DNA of 64,000 bases from Prochlorococcus sp. AG-412-I05 (GCA_003214855.1 QCLC01000003.1:1-64000), one strand, 5' to 3'; positions 37,471 to 47,586 are shown, counted from the first letter of the stretch. A program made the numbers and translations. The notes: generated by a model not told the origin, from the sequence alone.

Positions 37471-38253
37471 TCACATTCCGTTAATGCAGTAACCAGCATC
37501 CACATAAAGCGTCTGACCGGAGACACCACTGGAAAGATCGCTCAGCAAGAACGCGGCTGTATTGCCCACTTCGATCTGGGTCACAGTCCGACGCAAGGGA
37601 GCCTTTTCTTCAACGTTATGAATCATCTCGAGGATGCCGCCGATCGCAGAACTAGCCAAGGTGCGAATTGGGCCAGCACTGATCGCGTTCACACGCACCT
37701 GCTTATCAGGGCCAAGTTCTGCAGAGAGATAACGCACTGAAGCCTCCAGAGCAGCCTTTGCAACACCCATCACGTTGTAATTCGGAATGGCACGATCTGC
37801 ACCGAGGTAGGTCAACGTCACAACCCCTGCACCATCACTAAACAAAGACTTGGCGTGATGACAAAGCGGGGCCAGCGAGTAGGCACTGATCTCCAAGGCG
37901 CGTGCGAATCCCTCGGCCGAGGTGGCGCTGTAATCACCCACCAATTCTTCCTTGCCTGCAAAGGCAAGACAATGGACCAGACCATCCAACTGGCCCCACT
38001 GCTGGGCAATCACAGCAAACACCTCCTCGATCTGATTGCTGTCCTGCACATTCAAAGGCAAAAACAAACTGGGTTCTAGAGGAGCAGTGAGATCGCGCAC
38101 CTTGCCTTCCGAACGGCCCCTTTCATCCGCCAAATAGGTGATTCCCAGCTCAGCACCGGCGGCTTTCAACTGTTGAGCGATGCCCCAGGCAATGGAACGG
38201 TTGTTGGCGATACCTGTGACGAGGATCTTCTTACCGCTTAGATCGAGAAGCAT
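37471..38253 (-). CDS. fabI: Enoyl-[acyl-carrier-protein] reductase (NADH)
   Basis: A 260-residue SDR-type enoyl-ACP reductase, the last step of each fatty acid elongation cycle. Features are the GKKILVTGIANNRSIAWGIAQ cofactor motif, the YNVMGVAKAALEASVRYLS catalytic segment with the spaced Tyr-x6-Lys of FabI, and NAISAGPIRTLASSAIG. The start at 38253 (MLLDLSGKK) fits the family; an upstream ATG at 38277 adds eight residues. Confidence 0.96.
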   Translation of the reverse strand: MLLDLSGKKILVTGIANNRSIAWGIAQQLKAAGAELGITYLADERGRSEGKVRDLTAPLEPSLFLPLNVQDSNQIEEVFAVIAQQWGQLDGLVHCLAFAGKEELVGDYSATSAEGFARALEISAYSLAPLCHHAKSLFSDGAGVVTLTYLGADRAIPNYNVMGVAKAALEASVRYLSAELGPDKQVRVNAISAGPIRTLASSAIGGILEMIHNVEEKAPLRRTVTQIEVGNTAAFLLSDLSSGVSGQTLYVDAGYCINGM

Positions 38254-38352
38254 CAGAGCGAACGCACTAGGGAACATTGGCAGCGATTCTCTCCCATGCC
38301 ACGCCGAGTTTCACTGGATGCCCCGAATAAGGTCGCCAAGAGTTCTATTCGA

Positions 38353-38889
38353 TCAGCTTCCAGACCAGTTGCCGTTTAACAACTCCTCCTGAAGCTTCCT
38401 CTCTTCTTCTGGATCCCTGAGCAGGTCTTCTTCCTCCAACGCAGGCAATCTCAAAGGCTTCACCTGATCAGCAGCGCGGGGCGGCTCCTGCCAACGCCAT
38501 CTCGCCCTAGGTGCCCGATCGACACAAAGAGCCTTCAGCTCACGCTTTAAGGCACGGCGGACATCCCCACGGGCCACGACCACGAAAAATTCCTTACGAG
38601 ACGCAAGCCCTGAGCTGAATGGGGCATTGCCATTGCCATTGAAAAGCCTTGCAGGGTCTGGCAACCAACGGGGCGTACAGATCCCTGGATCACTGGTGTC
38701 CGTTTCGAGAAAGAGATGTACGCCATAGCCATCAGGCTCACTCACCACCGCCAGGCCGTCATGAGCTTGATGCCGCTGCAAGGGATAAATAGACCAGCTG
38801 GGCTTGGAAGACGACGTCATGCAGCCGTTAAGGACTACGGCCAAAGCCACTAAGAGGAAGGTCTTACCTTTTGCATTGACTTGCTTCAC
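38353..38889 (-). CDS. Putative lipoprotein of unknown function
   Basis: About 178 residues. GKTFLLVALAVVLNGC is a lipoprotein signal with lipobox LNGC. The mature part has two cysteines (ICTPRW and ALCVDRAP), a Phe/Val-rich strand KEFFVVVARG, and an acidic, helical C-terminus (ALEEEDLLRDPEEERKLQEELL). No family is recognised. The GTG at 38889 gives the best signal peptide; an ATG at 38916 adds nine residues. It is divergent from the thioredoxin-fold gene, with about 60 bp between starts. Confidence 0.65.
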   Translation of the reverse strand: MKQVNAKGKTFLLVALAVVLNGCMTSSSKPSWSIYPLQRHQAHDGLAVVSEPDGYGVHLFLETDTSDPGICTPRWLPDPARLFNGNGNAPFSSGLASRKEFFVVVARGDVRRALKRELKALCVDRAPRARWRWQEPPRAADQVKPLRLPALEEEDLLRDPEEERKLQEELLNGNWSGS

Positions 38890-38949
38890 GGCATTGATGC
38901 AGCCATGCAAAGTCATCCTGAACCAGCATTGAAAGGCTGCTTTCCCAAC

Positions 38950-39570
38950 ATGGCCCTCACTCCCTCCACGATGCTGCCTCTCGGGACCCCCTTACCGGCG
39001 TTTGAATTGAAGGTGGTACCCGGCACCAATCTTGAGATCGATGGCGGGCTTGGCGCCCTGAACACAATCAACACAAGCAGCCTGCCAACCAAGCCCCTCC
39101 TGCTGATGGCGCTCTGCGCCCACTGCCCTTTCGTGAAACACATTGAAAAAGAACTGACCCATCTTGATCAGGACTACGGAGATTCCGTGCAGCTACTGGC
39201 TATCGCCAGCAACAGTCTGATCACTCATCCCCAAGACGGTCCTGAGCAGCTCGCGGCTCAGGCCAAGCAACAAGGCTGGCGGTTCCCATATCTACTGGAT
39301 ACTGACCAAAGCCTCGCTAAGGCCCTACAAGCCGCCTGCACACCAGACTTCTTCCTCTTTGCCCCCTCTCCACAAGGACTGCAGCGACTCTGCTACCGCG
39401 GCCAACTAGATAACAGCCGCCCTGGGAACGATGCACCTGTGACTGGATCGGACCTACGTGCTGCTCTAGATGCCGTTTTGAACGGGCAAAATGTCTCTCC
39501 CCACCAGCAGGCCTCAATCGGCTGCAACATCAAGTGGCACCCAGGACAAGAGCCCCCCTGGTTCGGCTGA
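38950..39570 (+). CDS. Thioredoxin-fold redoxin (AhpC/TSA or ResA-like)
   Basis: About 206 residues from the ATG at 38950 (MALTPSTMLPLG). LLLMALCAHCPFVKHIEKEL carries a CxxC active site (CAHC), followed by VQLLAIASNSLITHPQDGPEQL, WRFPYLLDTDQSLAKALQAACTPDFFLF with the conserved cis-proline region, and a final SIGCNIKWHPGQEPP, which is typical of the cyanobacterial thioredoxin/peroxiredoxin group. It is cytosolic, as no signal peptide is seen. The redox partner is unknown. An upstream ATG at 38881 would overlap the divergent lipoprotein gene and is less likely. Confidence 0.85.
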   Translation: MALTPSTMLPLGTPLPAFELKVVPGTNLEIDGGLGALNTINTSSLPTKPLLLMALCAHCPFVKHIEKELTHLDQDYGDSVQLLAIASNSLITHPQDGPEQLAAQAKQQGWRFPYLLDTDQSLAKALQAACTPDFFLFAPSPQGLQRLCYRGQLDNSRPGNDAPVTGSDLRAALDAVLNGQNVSPHQQASIGCNIKWHPGQEPPWFG

Positions 39571-39624
39571 TCTGCCACTTCAAAAGCTGCTAAACCGTCT
39601 TCGGCTCGGCTTATGGTGCTTCTC

Positions 39625-40851
39625 ATGCAGGTGCCCCCTTTTAGCCTTACTCAACAGCTAGCCGAACTGGGGCCTGACCTTGATGAGGCGGTCTTGCGCG
39701 TGCTGCGCAGTGGCCAATACATCGGCGGCACCGAAATTGAATCTTTTGAACAAGCCTTTGCCAACTCCCTTGGCGTGCCTTATGTCGTTGGTTGCAACAG
39801 CGGCACCGATGCTTTGGTCCTGGCCCTGAGGGCACTGGATATCGGAGCAGGAGATGAGGTGATCAGCTGTTCTTTCAGCTTTTTTGCAACTGCCGAGGCA
39901 ATCAGTTCGGTAGGCGCCACACCTGTCTTCGTGGACGTCGAAGCGGACACCTATCTCATCAACCTAGAACAAATCGAAGCAGCAATAACCCCAGCCACCC
40001 GTGCTCTTTTACCAGTTCATCTTTTCGGCCGCCCCGTCAACATGGAGCAGCTGATGGCCATCGCCAACAAACATGGGCTGAAAGTGATCGAAGATTGTGC
40101 CCAAGCCAGTGGTGCAGCCTGGAACGGACGGTCCGTAGGCAGTTGGGGCGATGTGGGCTGCTTTAGCTTCTTTCCCACCAAAAACCTTGGCGGCGCTGGC
40201 GATGGTGGAGCCGTCAGCACACATGACGCAAAGCTTGCTCAGCGAATGCGAGAACTCGCTGTTCACGGAATGCCGCGTCGATATTTGCATAAAGAACTTG
40301 GCTACAACAGCCGACTGGATGCACTGCAAGCCGCAGTTTTGAACGTGAAGCTATCAAAACTTCCGCAATGGGTTCAAAAACGACAAGCCATCGCGACTCG
40401 TTATCAAACGTTGCTCACAAACCTTCCTTGCCTCGAGCTTCCAGATCAAACAAAAGCAAGCCATCTGCAGCATGCATGGAACCAATTCGTGGTGCGCGTA
40501 ACGAGCTGCCCAATGAACCAAAGCAACTCTGAGAGCCTTGGCAAACCGTCAACAAACAATGGCAGCAATACCCTGCCGGATAGCAGTTGCCGTGATTGGC
40601 TCAAACAAAATCTTCTAGAACATGGCATTAACACCATCATTTACTACCCAATCCCTATCCATCTCCAACCGGCATATAAAGGCCTACGCCAAGGCCCAGG
40701 CAGCCTGCCGGTCACTGAACAGCTTTGCAGTCAAGTGCTGAGCTTGCCAATCTTCCCAGAATTGGGCGAAGACCAACAGCAACAGGTTGTCTCTATGTTG
40801 CACAAGCTGCTGAGTCCAGCAACCACAACTCAAATGAGCAAGGTTGCTTAA
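39625..40851 (+). CDS. DegT/DnrJ/EryC1/StrS family PLP aminotransferase
   Basis: A sugar-nucleotide aminotransferase of about 408 residues. Features are VLRSGQYIGGTEIESFEQAFA, VGCNSGTDALVLALRALDIGAGDEVI, PVHLFGRPVNMEQL, VIEDCAQASGA and the PLP lysine in FSFFPTKNLGGAGDGG, then GYNSRLDALQAAVL. It probably makes an amino sugar for surface glycans. Odd feature: a Ser/Asn-rich insertion of about 30 residues (NQSNSESLGKPSTNNGSN region, about residue 300) where the family normally runs straight into the C-terminal small domain. The start at 39625 is favoured over 39613. Confidence 0.9.
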   Translation: MQVPPFSLTQQLAELGPDLDEAVLRVLRSGQYIGGTEIESFEQAFANSLGVPYVVGCNSGTDALVLALRALDIGAGDEVISCSFSFFATAEAISSVGATPVFVDVEADTYLINLEQIEAAITPATRALLPVHLFGRPVNMEQLMAIANKHGLKVIEDCAQASGAAWNGRSVGSWGDVGCFSFFPTKNLGGAGDGGAVSTHDAKLAQRMRELAVHGMPRRYLHKELGYNSRLDALQAAVLNVKLSKLPQWVQKRQAIATRYQTLLTNLPCLELPDQTKASHLQHAWNQFVVRVTSCPMNQSNSESLGKPSTNNGSNTLPDSSCRDWLKQNLLEHGINTIIYYPIPIHLQPAYKGLRQGPGSLPVTEQLCSQVLSLPIFPELGEDQQQQVVSMLHKLLSPATTTQMSKVA

Positions 40852-40953
40852 AAAGCCTTATTTAATACCTGCTATTACTTGTTATTAGGCACAACCTCTA
40901 AAAATAAATACTGCGTCGCCCTAATACCAGAACTACCAGCGGGATGGTGATCT

Positions 40954-41514
40954 TTAGAGACCCAACAACTGACGCGCCCGATACCAAGCGGTAATGCTCT
41001 TGCCATCCAGAGCTTCATTACCACTAGCTAAGCAAGCATCGAATTCAGCTGGGGTCATATGCAGCACCTCAAGATCCTCGTCTTCATCACCAGCAGGAGA
41101 TTCGCTCAGTACTTTAAGGTCACGGGCCAGAAAAAGGTGTATGACTTCATCGGAGTAGCCAGGACAAGGCAGCATCTGCCCCAAAGAATCCCAGCGAGCT
41201 GCGCTGTAGCCAGCCTCCTCTGCCAGTTCCCGCTCCATCGAAGCCTGGGGATCTTCCCCATCCTCAAGCGTGCCAGCAGGAAATTCCAGGATGCGGCGGG
41301 CTACCGCAAAGCGGTACTGACGAAGCACCACAACCCTGCCATCGGCAGTGATTGGCACCGCTAAGGAAGCACCAGGATGGCGAATCAGACCAAAGAGACC
41401 CTGTACCCCAATCGGCAGCTCAAAACGGTTGATCTCAAAACGAATCTTTCTTGCCTCTAACGCTGCTGTGGTTTCCAACAGCAAAGATGGCTCAGGGGGC
41501 GGAAGAGGCACCAT
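40954..41514 (-). CDS. Nudix hydrolase, ADP-ribose pyrophosphatase type
   Basis: About 186 residues. The Nudix box reads G-x5-E-x7-REL-AEEAGY (GTLEDGEDPQASMEREL...) around residue 95, with LEFPAG just before it, which is typical of ADP-ribose and related sugar nucleotide pyrophosphatases. VVVLRQYRFAVARRILEFP and the downstream PCPGYSDEVIHLFLARDL fit this class. It is between convergent or unrelated genes. ATG 41514 is preferred; 41529 is the alternative. Confidence 0.88.
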   Translation of the reverse strand: MVPLPPPEPSLLLETTAALEARKIRFEINRFELPIGVQGLFGLIRHPGASLAVPITADGRVVVLRQYRFAVARRILEFPAGTLEDGEDPQASMERELAEEAGYSAARWDSLGQMLPCPGYSDEVIHLFLARDLKVLSESPAGDEDEDLEVLHMTPAEFDACLASGNEALDGKSITAWYRARQLLGL

Positions 41515-41583
41515 GTTGACCACAAACAAAGAACTCCCAGCATGGTGGCTGATGACCAGACAAGGACTTGAATTGCGCCACCC

Positions 41584-42216
41584 CTATTCAAGCCAGTCCA
41601 AATCAGGGGGGATACGGCGCGGCACCTGAGCCACTCCCGTTAGGGCCGCTGCAAGTGGCACCACGACAAAACTTCGTTCAATCAGACGGGGGTGAGGAAG
41701 GATTAGGGCCTCGTGCTGAACCTGTAGTGCGCCCCAGGCAAGCAAATCAAGATCCAGTGAGCGCGATTCCCAGCGCATCAACTCTGCCTGGCGATCTCGT
41801 CCGAAGCGCTTCTCCAGGGCCATCAGTCTGGCTAACAAGGACAGCGCAGCCGCTTCACAAGGCTGCAACAAAGCAAGCCGCGGCCCATCCACCACAACTA
41901 CCGCATTGATGTAGACAGGCTGCTCGGGTGGACCGCCAACGGGGTCGGTCTCAAATAATGGCGACCAACGGCAACGCAAACCTGCAGGATTCACCCTTTC
42001 GCCCGATGCCTCTCCAAGCGATGTTGAGAGCCACTCATGGATGGTCTGCTCTAACTCAGGCCGCACTGCCCTCAAGGTGGCACACGGAGGTCCAAAAGCA
42101 CTAGCCAAATTGGCTCCTAGTGCCACAGCTAAAGTGCTTGGAGAAGAATAAGCAGTAGAAACTCCGAGTTGATCAGCGAGACTGGCGCACACGTCATCGA
42201 GCCGAGGGGACTCCAT
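41584..42216 (-). CDS. folK: 2-amino-4-hydroxy-6-hydroxymethyldihydropteridine pyrophosphokinase
   Basis: A 210-residue HPPK of folate synthesis. [17 protein letters not shown] is the N-terminal strand, [28 protein letters not shown] the pterin-binding segment, and the HPPK signature [14 protein letters not shown] follows, with [17 protein letters not shown] at the end. A reading frame continues upstream to 42477, but that part is the antisense of chlD and is not protein-like. The ATG at 42216 shares bases with the chlD ATG on the other strand. Confidence 0.92.
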   Translation of the reverse strand: MESPRLDDVCASLADQLGVSTAYSSPSTLAVALGANLASAFGPPCATLRAVRPELEQTIHEWLSTSLGEASGERVNPAGLRCRWSPLFETDPVGGPPEQPVYINAVVVVDGPRLALLQPCEAAALSLLARLMALEKRFGRDRQAELMRWESRSLDLDLLAWGALQVQHEALILPHPRLIERSFVVVPLAAALTGVAQVPRRIPPDLDWLE

Positions 42217-44353
42217 GGTTGCAAGCGGATCGGCCGCAACTGCCAACACAAGGTCCAGAGATCGAGCAGGCCAGGACAGGGCCACTCGTGCTTTTCCTCT
42301 TGCCGCAATTACCGGCCATGGAACGCTCAAGCTTTCACTGCTCCTAGCAGCGGTTGATCCAGAACTGGGTGGGGTGGTGATCGCCGGCGGCCGCGGCACT
42401 GGCAAATCGGTCTTGGCACGGGGACTGCATGCACTGCTACCGCCAATCGATGTGCTCGATCTGGAAGCCCTTAGCAAAGATCAGCAGACTTCACAAATTC
42501 ATCGCCCCATTGGTCTCAACCTGGATCCAAAGCTCCCTGAGGAATGGGACGAAGCCAGCCAACGTCTGATCACGAAACAGGGCGCCACCGATGAGGAGAA
42601 CTCAAAGGAGCCACTGCCAAGCCGTGTGATCCCAGCACCCTTTGTGCAAGTTCCAATTGGCATCACTGAAGACAGACTTGTTGGCGCTGTAGACGTCACG
42701 GCCTCCCTAACCAGTGGAACCCCTGTCTTCCAACCTGGACTACTAGCAGAAGCCCATCGGGGAGTGCTCTATCTCGATGAGCTCAATCTGTTGGATGACG
42801 GCATCGTCAACCTCATGCTGGCGGCAGTGGGAGCCGGCGAAAACCGAGTAGAGCGAGAAGGCCTCAGCCTCAGCCATCCCTGCCGACCACTACTGATCGC
42901 TACTTACAACCCTGAAGAAGGGGCAATGCGCGACCACCTATTGGACCGTTTCGCCATCGCTCTCTCCGCCGACCAGCTGATCAGCAACGAGCAACGTGTT
43001 GAGATCACCGAGGCAGTACTGGCCCATGGCCAATGCAGTGTCAGCTTCGCTGCAAAGTGGGCCCAGGAGACCGAAGCACTAGCAACTCAGCTGCTACTGG
43101 CTCGTCAATGGCTGCCCGATGTACAAATCAGCCACGCACAGATCGAATATCTGGTCAATGAAGCCATTCGTGGAGGCGTGGAAGGGCATCGCTCTGAGCT
43201 TTATGCAGTACGCGTGGCACGGGCCCACGCGGCTCTCAGCGGCCGAGACCAGGTTGAAGCAGATGACCTCCAAGTCGCCGTGCGGCTGGTGATTGCACCG
43301 CGTGCATTGCAATTGCCGCCTCAAGAAGAGCAAATGGAGCCCCCCCCGCCAGAGCAACAGCAAGCACCGCCACCACCAGATCAATCGCAAGAAGACACTT
43401 CTGAAGAAGATGAAGAGGATGACGAAGACACCCCTGAAGAGCAGACATCACCACCGGTTCCAGAAGAGTTCATGCTTGATCCAGAAGCAATTGCAATCGA
43501 TCCAGACCTTTTGCTGTTTTCTGCAGCCAAGTCAAAAAGTGGAAACAGTGGGAACCGTTCGGCAGTCCTCAGTGACAGCCGTGGCCGCTACGTCAGGCCC
43601 ATCATCCCTCGTGGCCCTGTTCGACGTATCGCCGTCGACGCGACATTAAGAGCTGCGGCCCCATATCAAAAAGCTCGGCGATCCAGACAGCCGGATCGCA
43701 CAGTGATTGTCGAAGAAGGAGATCTGAGAGCCAAGTTGCTGCAACGCAAGGCTGGTTCACTCGTCATTTTCCTTGTTGATGCAAGCGGTTCGATGGCTCT
43801 TAATCGCATGCAGGGCGCCAAGGGAGCAGTCATTCGCTTACTCACCGAGGCCTATGAAAACCGAGATGAGGTTTCACTCATCCCATTTCGAGGAGAACAA
43901 GCGGAGGTTTTACTCCCTCCAACCAAATCGATTACTGCAGCCAAAAGAAGGCTAGAAGTGATGCCCTGCGGCGGCGGCTCTCCTCTCGCCCATGGTCTTA
44001 CCCAGGCTGCTCGTGTGGGTGCCAACGCCTTGTCTAAAGGAGATCTCGCCCAAGTTGTCGTTGTTGCCATCACGGATGGACGCGGCAATGTGCCTTTAGG
44101 TACCTCACTAGGTCAGCCACAACTTGAAGGAGAAGATCCACCGGATCTAAAGCAGGAATTACTTGATGTAGCGAGCCGCTACCGCAGTCTGGGGATCAAA
44201 TTACTAGTCATCGACACAGAGCGTAAGTTCATCGGCAGTGGCATGGGCAAGGACCTAGCAGAAGCCGCCGCCGGCAAATACGTCCAACTGCCAAAGGCAA
44301 CTGATCAAGCGATTGCCGCCATCGCAATGGAAGCAATAGACCAGGTTAAATAA
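42215..44353 (+). CDS. chlD: Magnesium chelatase subunit D
   Basis: A 712-residue subunit of the Mg-protoporphyrin IX chelatase, with ChlI and ChlH the first committed step of chlorophyll synthesis. The AAA+ domain has Walker [46 protein letters not shown] and the sensor region [22 protein letters not shown] Pro/Glu/Asp-rich linker spans about residues 365-425. A C-terminal von Willebrand A domain carries the MIDAS VDASGSM (about 525). A TGA in frame at 42170 and no other start codon downstream fix the ATG at 42215, which interlocks with the folK start on the other strand. Confidence 0.97.
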   Translation: MVASGSAATANTRSRDRAGQDRATRAFPLAAITGHGTLKLSLLLAAVDPELGGVVIAGGRGTGKSVLARGLHALLPPIDVLDLEALSKDQQTSQIHRPIGLNLDPKLPEEWDEASQRLITKQGATDEENSKEPLPSRVIPAPFVQVPIGITEDRLVGAVDVTASLTSGTPVFQPGLLAEAHRGVLYLDELNLLDDGIVNLMLAAVGAGENRVEREGLSLSHPCRPLLIATYNPEEGAMRDHLLDRFAIALSADQLISNEQRVEITEAVLAHGQCSVSFAAKWAQETEALATQLLLARQWLPDVQISHAQIEYLVNEAIRGGVEGHRSELYAVRVARAHAALSGRDQVEADDLQVAVRLVIAPRALQLPPQEEQMEPPPPEQQQAPPPPDQSQEDTSEEDEEDDEDTPEEQTSPPVPEEFMLDPEAIAIDPDLLLFSAAKSKSGNSGNRSAVLSDSRGRYVRPIIPRGPVRRIAVDATLRAAAPYQKARRSRQPDRTVIVEEGDLRAKLLQRKAGSLVIFLVDASGSMALNRMQGAKGAVIRLLTEAYENRDEVSLIPFRGEQAEVLLPPTKSITAAKRRLEVMPCGGGSPLAHGLTQAARVGANALSKGDLAQVVVVAITDGRGNVPLGTSLGQPQLEGEDPPDLKQELLDVASRYRSLGIKLLVIDTERKFIGSGMGKDLAEAAAGKYVQLPKATDQAIAAIAMEAIDQVK

Positions 44354-44405
44354 TACTTAAGTCTATGAATTGATCACGCATATAGACCCTAAAGAGCCTC
44401 ATACT

Positions 44406-45284
44406 TCAAGGTCTATTGTCACCAGCTTGGGCCGGGTAAAGCTCATTAAAAAACTCACCCAGGCCAATCGTAACGCTACGCACAGCATTCATGAATTGCG
44501 GATCATTCGTAAGTTTTTCCACATCTCCACCCACTGCATCAAACTTTTTAGTAAGCGAGCGAGCGTAACTCACAGTCTGCTTGAGATCACCAACGGTTTT
44601 GGGGTTATTGAATGCTTCAACTACATTGTTGATATGGCCGGTTGCCAGATTGAGGTTGGTAATCATCGGTTCAGCTCGAGCCACCTCATCCTTGAGCTGA
44701 CGCATTAACTTGGAGACATCTTCGGCGGTGCTCTCTATCTGCTTGGTGGAATCAACCAAATACGTGACCAACTTCTGCTTTTCTGCCTCTTGCAGAATGC
44801 GCTCAAGTGTCTCTGTCACTGAAGAGATACTCACCGGAGGCTCACCCACAATCGTTGCCCCGTTACACAACACCTTGCTGCCAGAACAATCCATTGATCC
44901 AGGCAGGGGAGCATGAGCAGACAACGGCTGACCAAGACTCACCAATGCCACCTGAGAATCACCCCCAAGCAAGGAACTAGAGGCCACCTTGGCGACAACC
45001 GGCTTGGAAAGGCGCAGATCACCCTTATTGATTTCAAGGGTGGCCCGCACAGCTTGTGAAGTCACATCGATTTTGACGACAGTGCCCACCAAGATGCCGC
45101 GATAAGTCACGGGGGAACGTTCAGCAAGACCAGTTGCATCGGGGAAGTTCACCTTGATGCTCCAAACCTTGGCGCCAAGACGCACACCCCTTAACCAGAG
45201 CAAAGTTCCTGCAAAGGCAACCACTGCTCCAACGATGGAGAATCCGACAATCGCATCACGAACGCTGCGTCGCATAGACATCAA
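44406..45284 (-). CDS. MCE/MlaD family substrate-binding protein
   Basis: A 292-residue protein with one N-terminal membrane anchor (AIVGFSIVGAVVAFAGTLLWLRG), an MCE domain (WSIKVNFPDATGLAERSPVTYRGILVGTVVKIDV) and a long helical C-terminus (TETLERILQEAEKQKL..., KLMRQLKDEVARAEPMI). MCE proteins form periplasmic hexamers that carry lipid between membranes, like MlaD or plastid TGD2. It is translated with the ABC ATPase (4-bp overlap). The MlaE-type permease is not in the window. Confidence 0.92.
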   Translation of the reverse strand: MMSMRRSVRDAIVGFSIVGAVVAFAGTLLWLRGVRLGAKVWSIKVNFPDATGLAERSPVTYRGILVGTVVKIDVTSQAVRATLEINKGDLRLSKPVVAKVASSSLLGGDSQVALVSLGQPLSAHAPLPGSMDCSGSKVLCNGATIVGEPPVSISSVTETLERILQEAEKQKLVTYLVDSTKQIESTAEDVSKLMRQLKDEVARAEPMITNLNLATGHINNVVEAFNNPKTVGDLKQTVSYARSLTKKFDAVGGDVEKLTNDPQFMNAVRSVTIGLGEFFNELYPAQAGDNRP

Positions 45285-46066
45285 TGCTCTTCAGGTTGCA
45301 TTGGCCCGCGAAGACTACCGGTACGAAACTGTTCAACATAAGGATTATCCGTCTTACCGAATTCTTCTATAGAGCCAGCCCAGTGAAACTTGCCTCCATA
45401 AAGCATCACCACCCTTTCTGCAGAACGTTCAATCGTGCTGCGTACATGGCTCACCACTACCGAGCAACCTCTGGCCACGGTGGTGGTCTTAACAATTAAA
45501 TCTTCAATTCGTGTGCACGCCACAGGATCAAGGCCAGCAGTTGGCTCGTCATAAAGCAATAACGGCATCGCTCCGCTTTCTCGATCAGGATCATCAATCA
45601 GGGCCCTAGCAAAACTGACTCGTTTCTGCATGCCACCACTGAGCTGGCCTGGAAGTTGATCAGCCACATCGTAAAGCCCTACAGCTTCTAGACAAGCCAT
45701 GGCTCGCTCACGAATCTCCTTCTGCTTAATGCGCCCCCCCCGCATCAACAAAAACCCCACGTTCTCCTCGACCGTGAGGGAAGCCAGCAACGCTGGGTTT
45801 TGAAAAACAAGGCGCACATCAGGGGGTTGCTCCTGATCAAGACGCAAATAAGCCTGCTGCTCACCAAAGAGACGAAGCTCTCCGCTCGTAGGCAACTGCA
45901 AACCTGCCAGCAACCGCAACACCGTGGACTTACCAGCACCAGAGGGCCCCACGACCGCCAAGCGTTCCCCAGGCTGCATGACCAAGTTGACCTGATCAAG
46001 CACTGGCCATTGTCCCCACTGCATGGTGAGATCACGCATCTCGACCACGGGGGTGGCTTTTGACAC
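45281..46066 (-). CDS. ABC transporter ATP-binding protein, MlaF/TGD3-like
   Basis: A 261-residue ATPase starting with GTG. Walker A GPSGAGKSTVLRLLAG, Q-loop VRLVFQNPALLASLTVEENVGF, signature LSGGMQKRVSFARAL, Walker B LLLYDEPTAGLDP and H-loop VVSHV are all present. The SLTVEENVGF and MQKRV pattern is typical of the lipid-transport (Mla/Ttg2A/TGD3) branch. It overlaps the MCE gene by four bases. The divergent YvcK-type gene starts about 200 bp away. Confidence 0.93.
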   Translation of the reverse strand: MSKATPVVEMRDLTMQWGQWPVLDQVNLVMQPGERLAVVGPSGAGKSTVLRLLAGLQLPTSGELRLFGEQQAYLRLDQEQPPDVRLVFQNPALLASLTVEENVGFLLMRGGRIKQKEIRERAMACLEAVGLYDVADQLPGQLSGGMQKRVSFARALIDDPDRESGAMPLLLYDEPTAGLDPVACTRIEDLIVKTTTVARGCSVVVSHVRSTIERSAERVVMLYGGKFHWAGSIEEFGKTDNPYVEQFRTGSLRGPMQPEEH

Positions 46067-46199
46067 AAATACCCTGTGCTGGGAACCGAGTCATTGTGCC
46101 CGGGATGTCGAAGAAGGAAAGCTTTCGTACAGTTGCATTAAAGACCTATGGCCGGTTTGTCCACGCGCATGTGACCTCGCCCAAACACCGCTTTACTCA

Positions 46200-46221
46200 G
46201 CGGCGCTCTCATCAGCGCCGC
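46200..46221. other. GC-rich 8-bp inverted repeat in the leader of the YvcK-type gene
   Basis: GCGGCGCT (46200-46207) and AGCGCCGC (46214-46221) flank the loop CTCATC. It lies 43 bp upstream of the preferred start at 46264, without a T run. It may affect translation or mark a transcript 5' region. Confidence 0.5.
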
Positions 46222-46263
46222 GCCAGTATCAAAGGGATAAAGGCTGCTAGCGAAAGGGGTCTA

Positions 46264-47586
46264 ATGATCCGTTCTCGCAGAGCAGTGAGTTGGCTGCTAC
46301 CTGGACTGGTCGTCAAGCGCTGGCTGCTCACTTCGGGCCTGGGCCTTCTTATGGCACTTCTAGGAGCAGCCATCTGGGCGGACCTCAAGCCCATCTACTG
46401 GATCATCGAGACCCTCGTCTGGCTACTGGGAACAATCACAACTGTGCTGCCACGCAGCATTACAGGTCCCTTAGTGGTCTTAATCGGAGCCGCCCTAGTG
46501 CTATGGGGACAAAGCCGCAGCTTTGGTTCGATCCAACAAGCACTAGCGCCCGACAAGGACACCGTGCTCGTTGACGCCCTTCGTGCCAAGAGCAAACTCA
46601 ACCGCGGCCCTAACATCGTCGCCATCGGAGGTGGGACAGGCCTCTCCACTCTGCTCAGTGGCCTAAAGCGCTACAGCAGCAACATCACAGCGATCGTCAC
46701 AGTGGCTGACGATGGCGGCAGTAGCGGAGTCCTGCGTCGCGAACTTGGTGTTCAGCCCCCAGGCGACATTCGCAACTGCCTGGCTGCACTCTCAACCGAA
46801 GAACCCCTGCTCACAAGACTTTTTCAATATCGTTTCTCAGCAGGTAGTGGTCTAGAGGGCCACAGCTTCGGCAATCTCTTTCTCTCTGCACTATCAGCCA
46901 TCACGGGCAATCTAGAGACAGCCATCACAGCATCTAGTCGAGTCCTCGCAGTTCAGGGTCAGGTCGTTCCCGCTACCAATGCAGATGTTCAGCTCTGGGC
47001 GGAACTGGAAAACGGCCAGCGCATTGAAGGGGAATCAGCGATCGGCAAGGCCCCAAGTCCAATCGTGAGGCTTGGCTGCTTGCCCGCACAGCCGCCAGCC
47101 CTGCCCCGCGCCCTAGAGGCAATCTCTAATGCAGACCTGATTCTTCTAGGACCTGGCAGCCTCTATACATCCCTATTACCCAATTTGCTTGTACCGGCAT
47201 TAGTTCGAACCATCCAGCAGAGCCGAGCACCGAAGCTTTACATCTGCAACTTAATGACTCAACCGGGCGAAACAGATGGCCTGGATGTTGTTGGTCACCT
47301 AAGAGCAATCGAAGCCCAACTTGCCAGCCTGGGCATCAGCCAAAAACTATTCAATGCCGTATTGACCCAGGATGACCTAGGAGAATCCCCATTGGTGAAG
47401 CACTATCAAGCACGAGGTGCTGAACCGGTCAACTGTGATGCTCAAGCACTCATCGCCAAGGGCTACGAGTTGATGCAAGCTCCATTGCAAGGGAAAAGGC
47501 CTCGCGCAACTCTGCGCCATGACCCACGCAGCCTTGCCCTAGCGGTGATGCGCTTCTATCGAAAGCATAAAAAGAATGCTCAATAA
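46264..47586 (+). CDS. YvcK/CofD-like family protein (putative gluconeogenesis factor)
   Basis: About 440 residues. Two predicted membrane segments near the N-terminus ([19 protein letters not shown] and [16 protein letters not shown]) precede the Rossmann-like YvcK domain: [59 protein letters not shown], and later [18 protein letters not shown] and [12 protein letters not shown]. YvcK binds UDP-sugars and affects cell-wall and carbon balance in Bacillus. The start at 46264 is preceded by AAAGGGG. Starts at 46105 or 46060 would add a very basic tail of 53 or more residues. It overlaps the ndhJ 3' end by 7 bp. Confidence 0.87.
   Translation: MIRSRRAVSWLLPGLVVKRWLLTSGLGLLMALLGAAIWADLKPIYWIIETLVWLLGTITTVLPRSITGPLVVLIGAALVLWGQSRSFGSIQQALAPDKDTVLVDALRAKSKLNRGPNIVAIGGGTGLSTLLSGLKRYSSNITAIVTVADDGGSSGVLRRELGVQPPGDIRNCLAALSTEEPLLTRLFQYRFSAGSGLEGHSFGNLFLSALSAITGNLETAITASSRVLAVQGQVVPATNADVQLWAELENGQRIEGESAIGKAPSPIVRLGCLPAQPPALPRALEAISNADLILLGPGSLYTSLLPNLLVPALVRTIQQSRAPKLYICNLMTQPGETDGLDVVGHLRAIEAQLASLGISQKLFNAVLTQDDLGESPLVKHYQARGAEPVNCDAQALIAKGYELMQAPLQGKRPRATLRHDPRSLALAVMRFYRKHKKNAQ

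Noticed and set aside
42217-42477. Upstream extension of the folK frame to 42477
   Set aside because: The extra 87 codons are Ser/Pro/Arg-rich and lie opposite the chlD AAA+ coding region; HPPK proteins start close to the chosen ATG.
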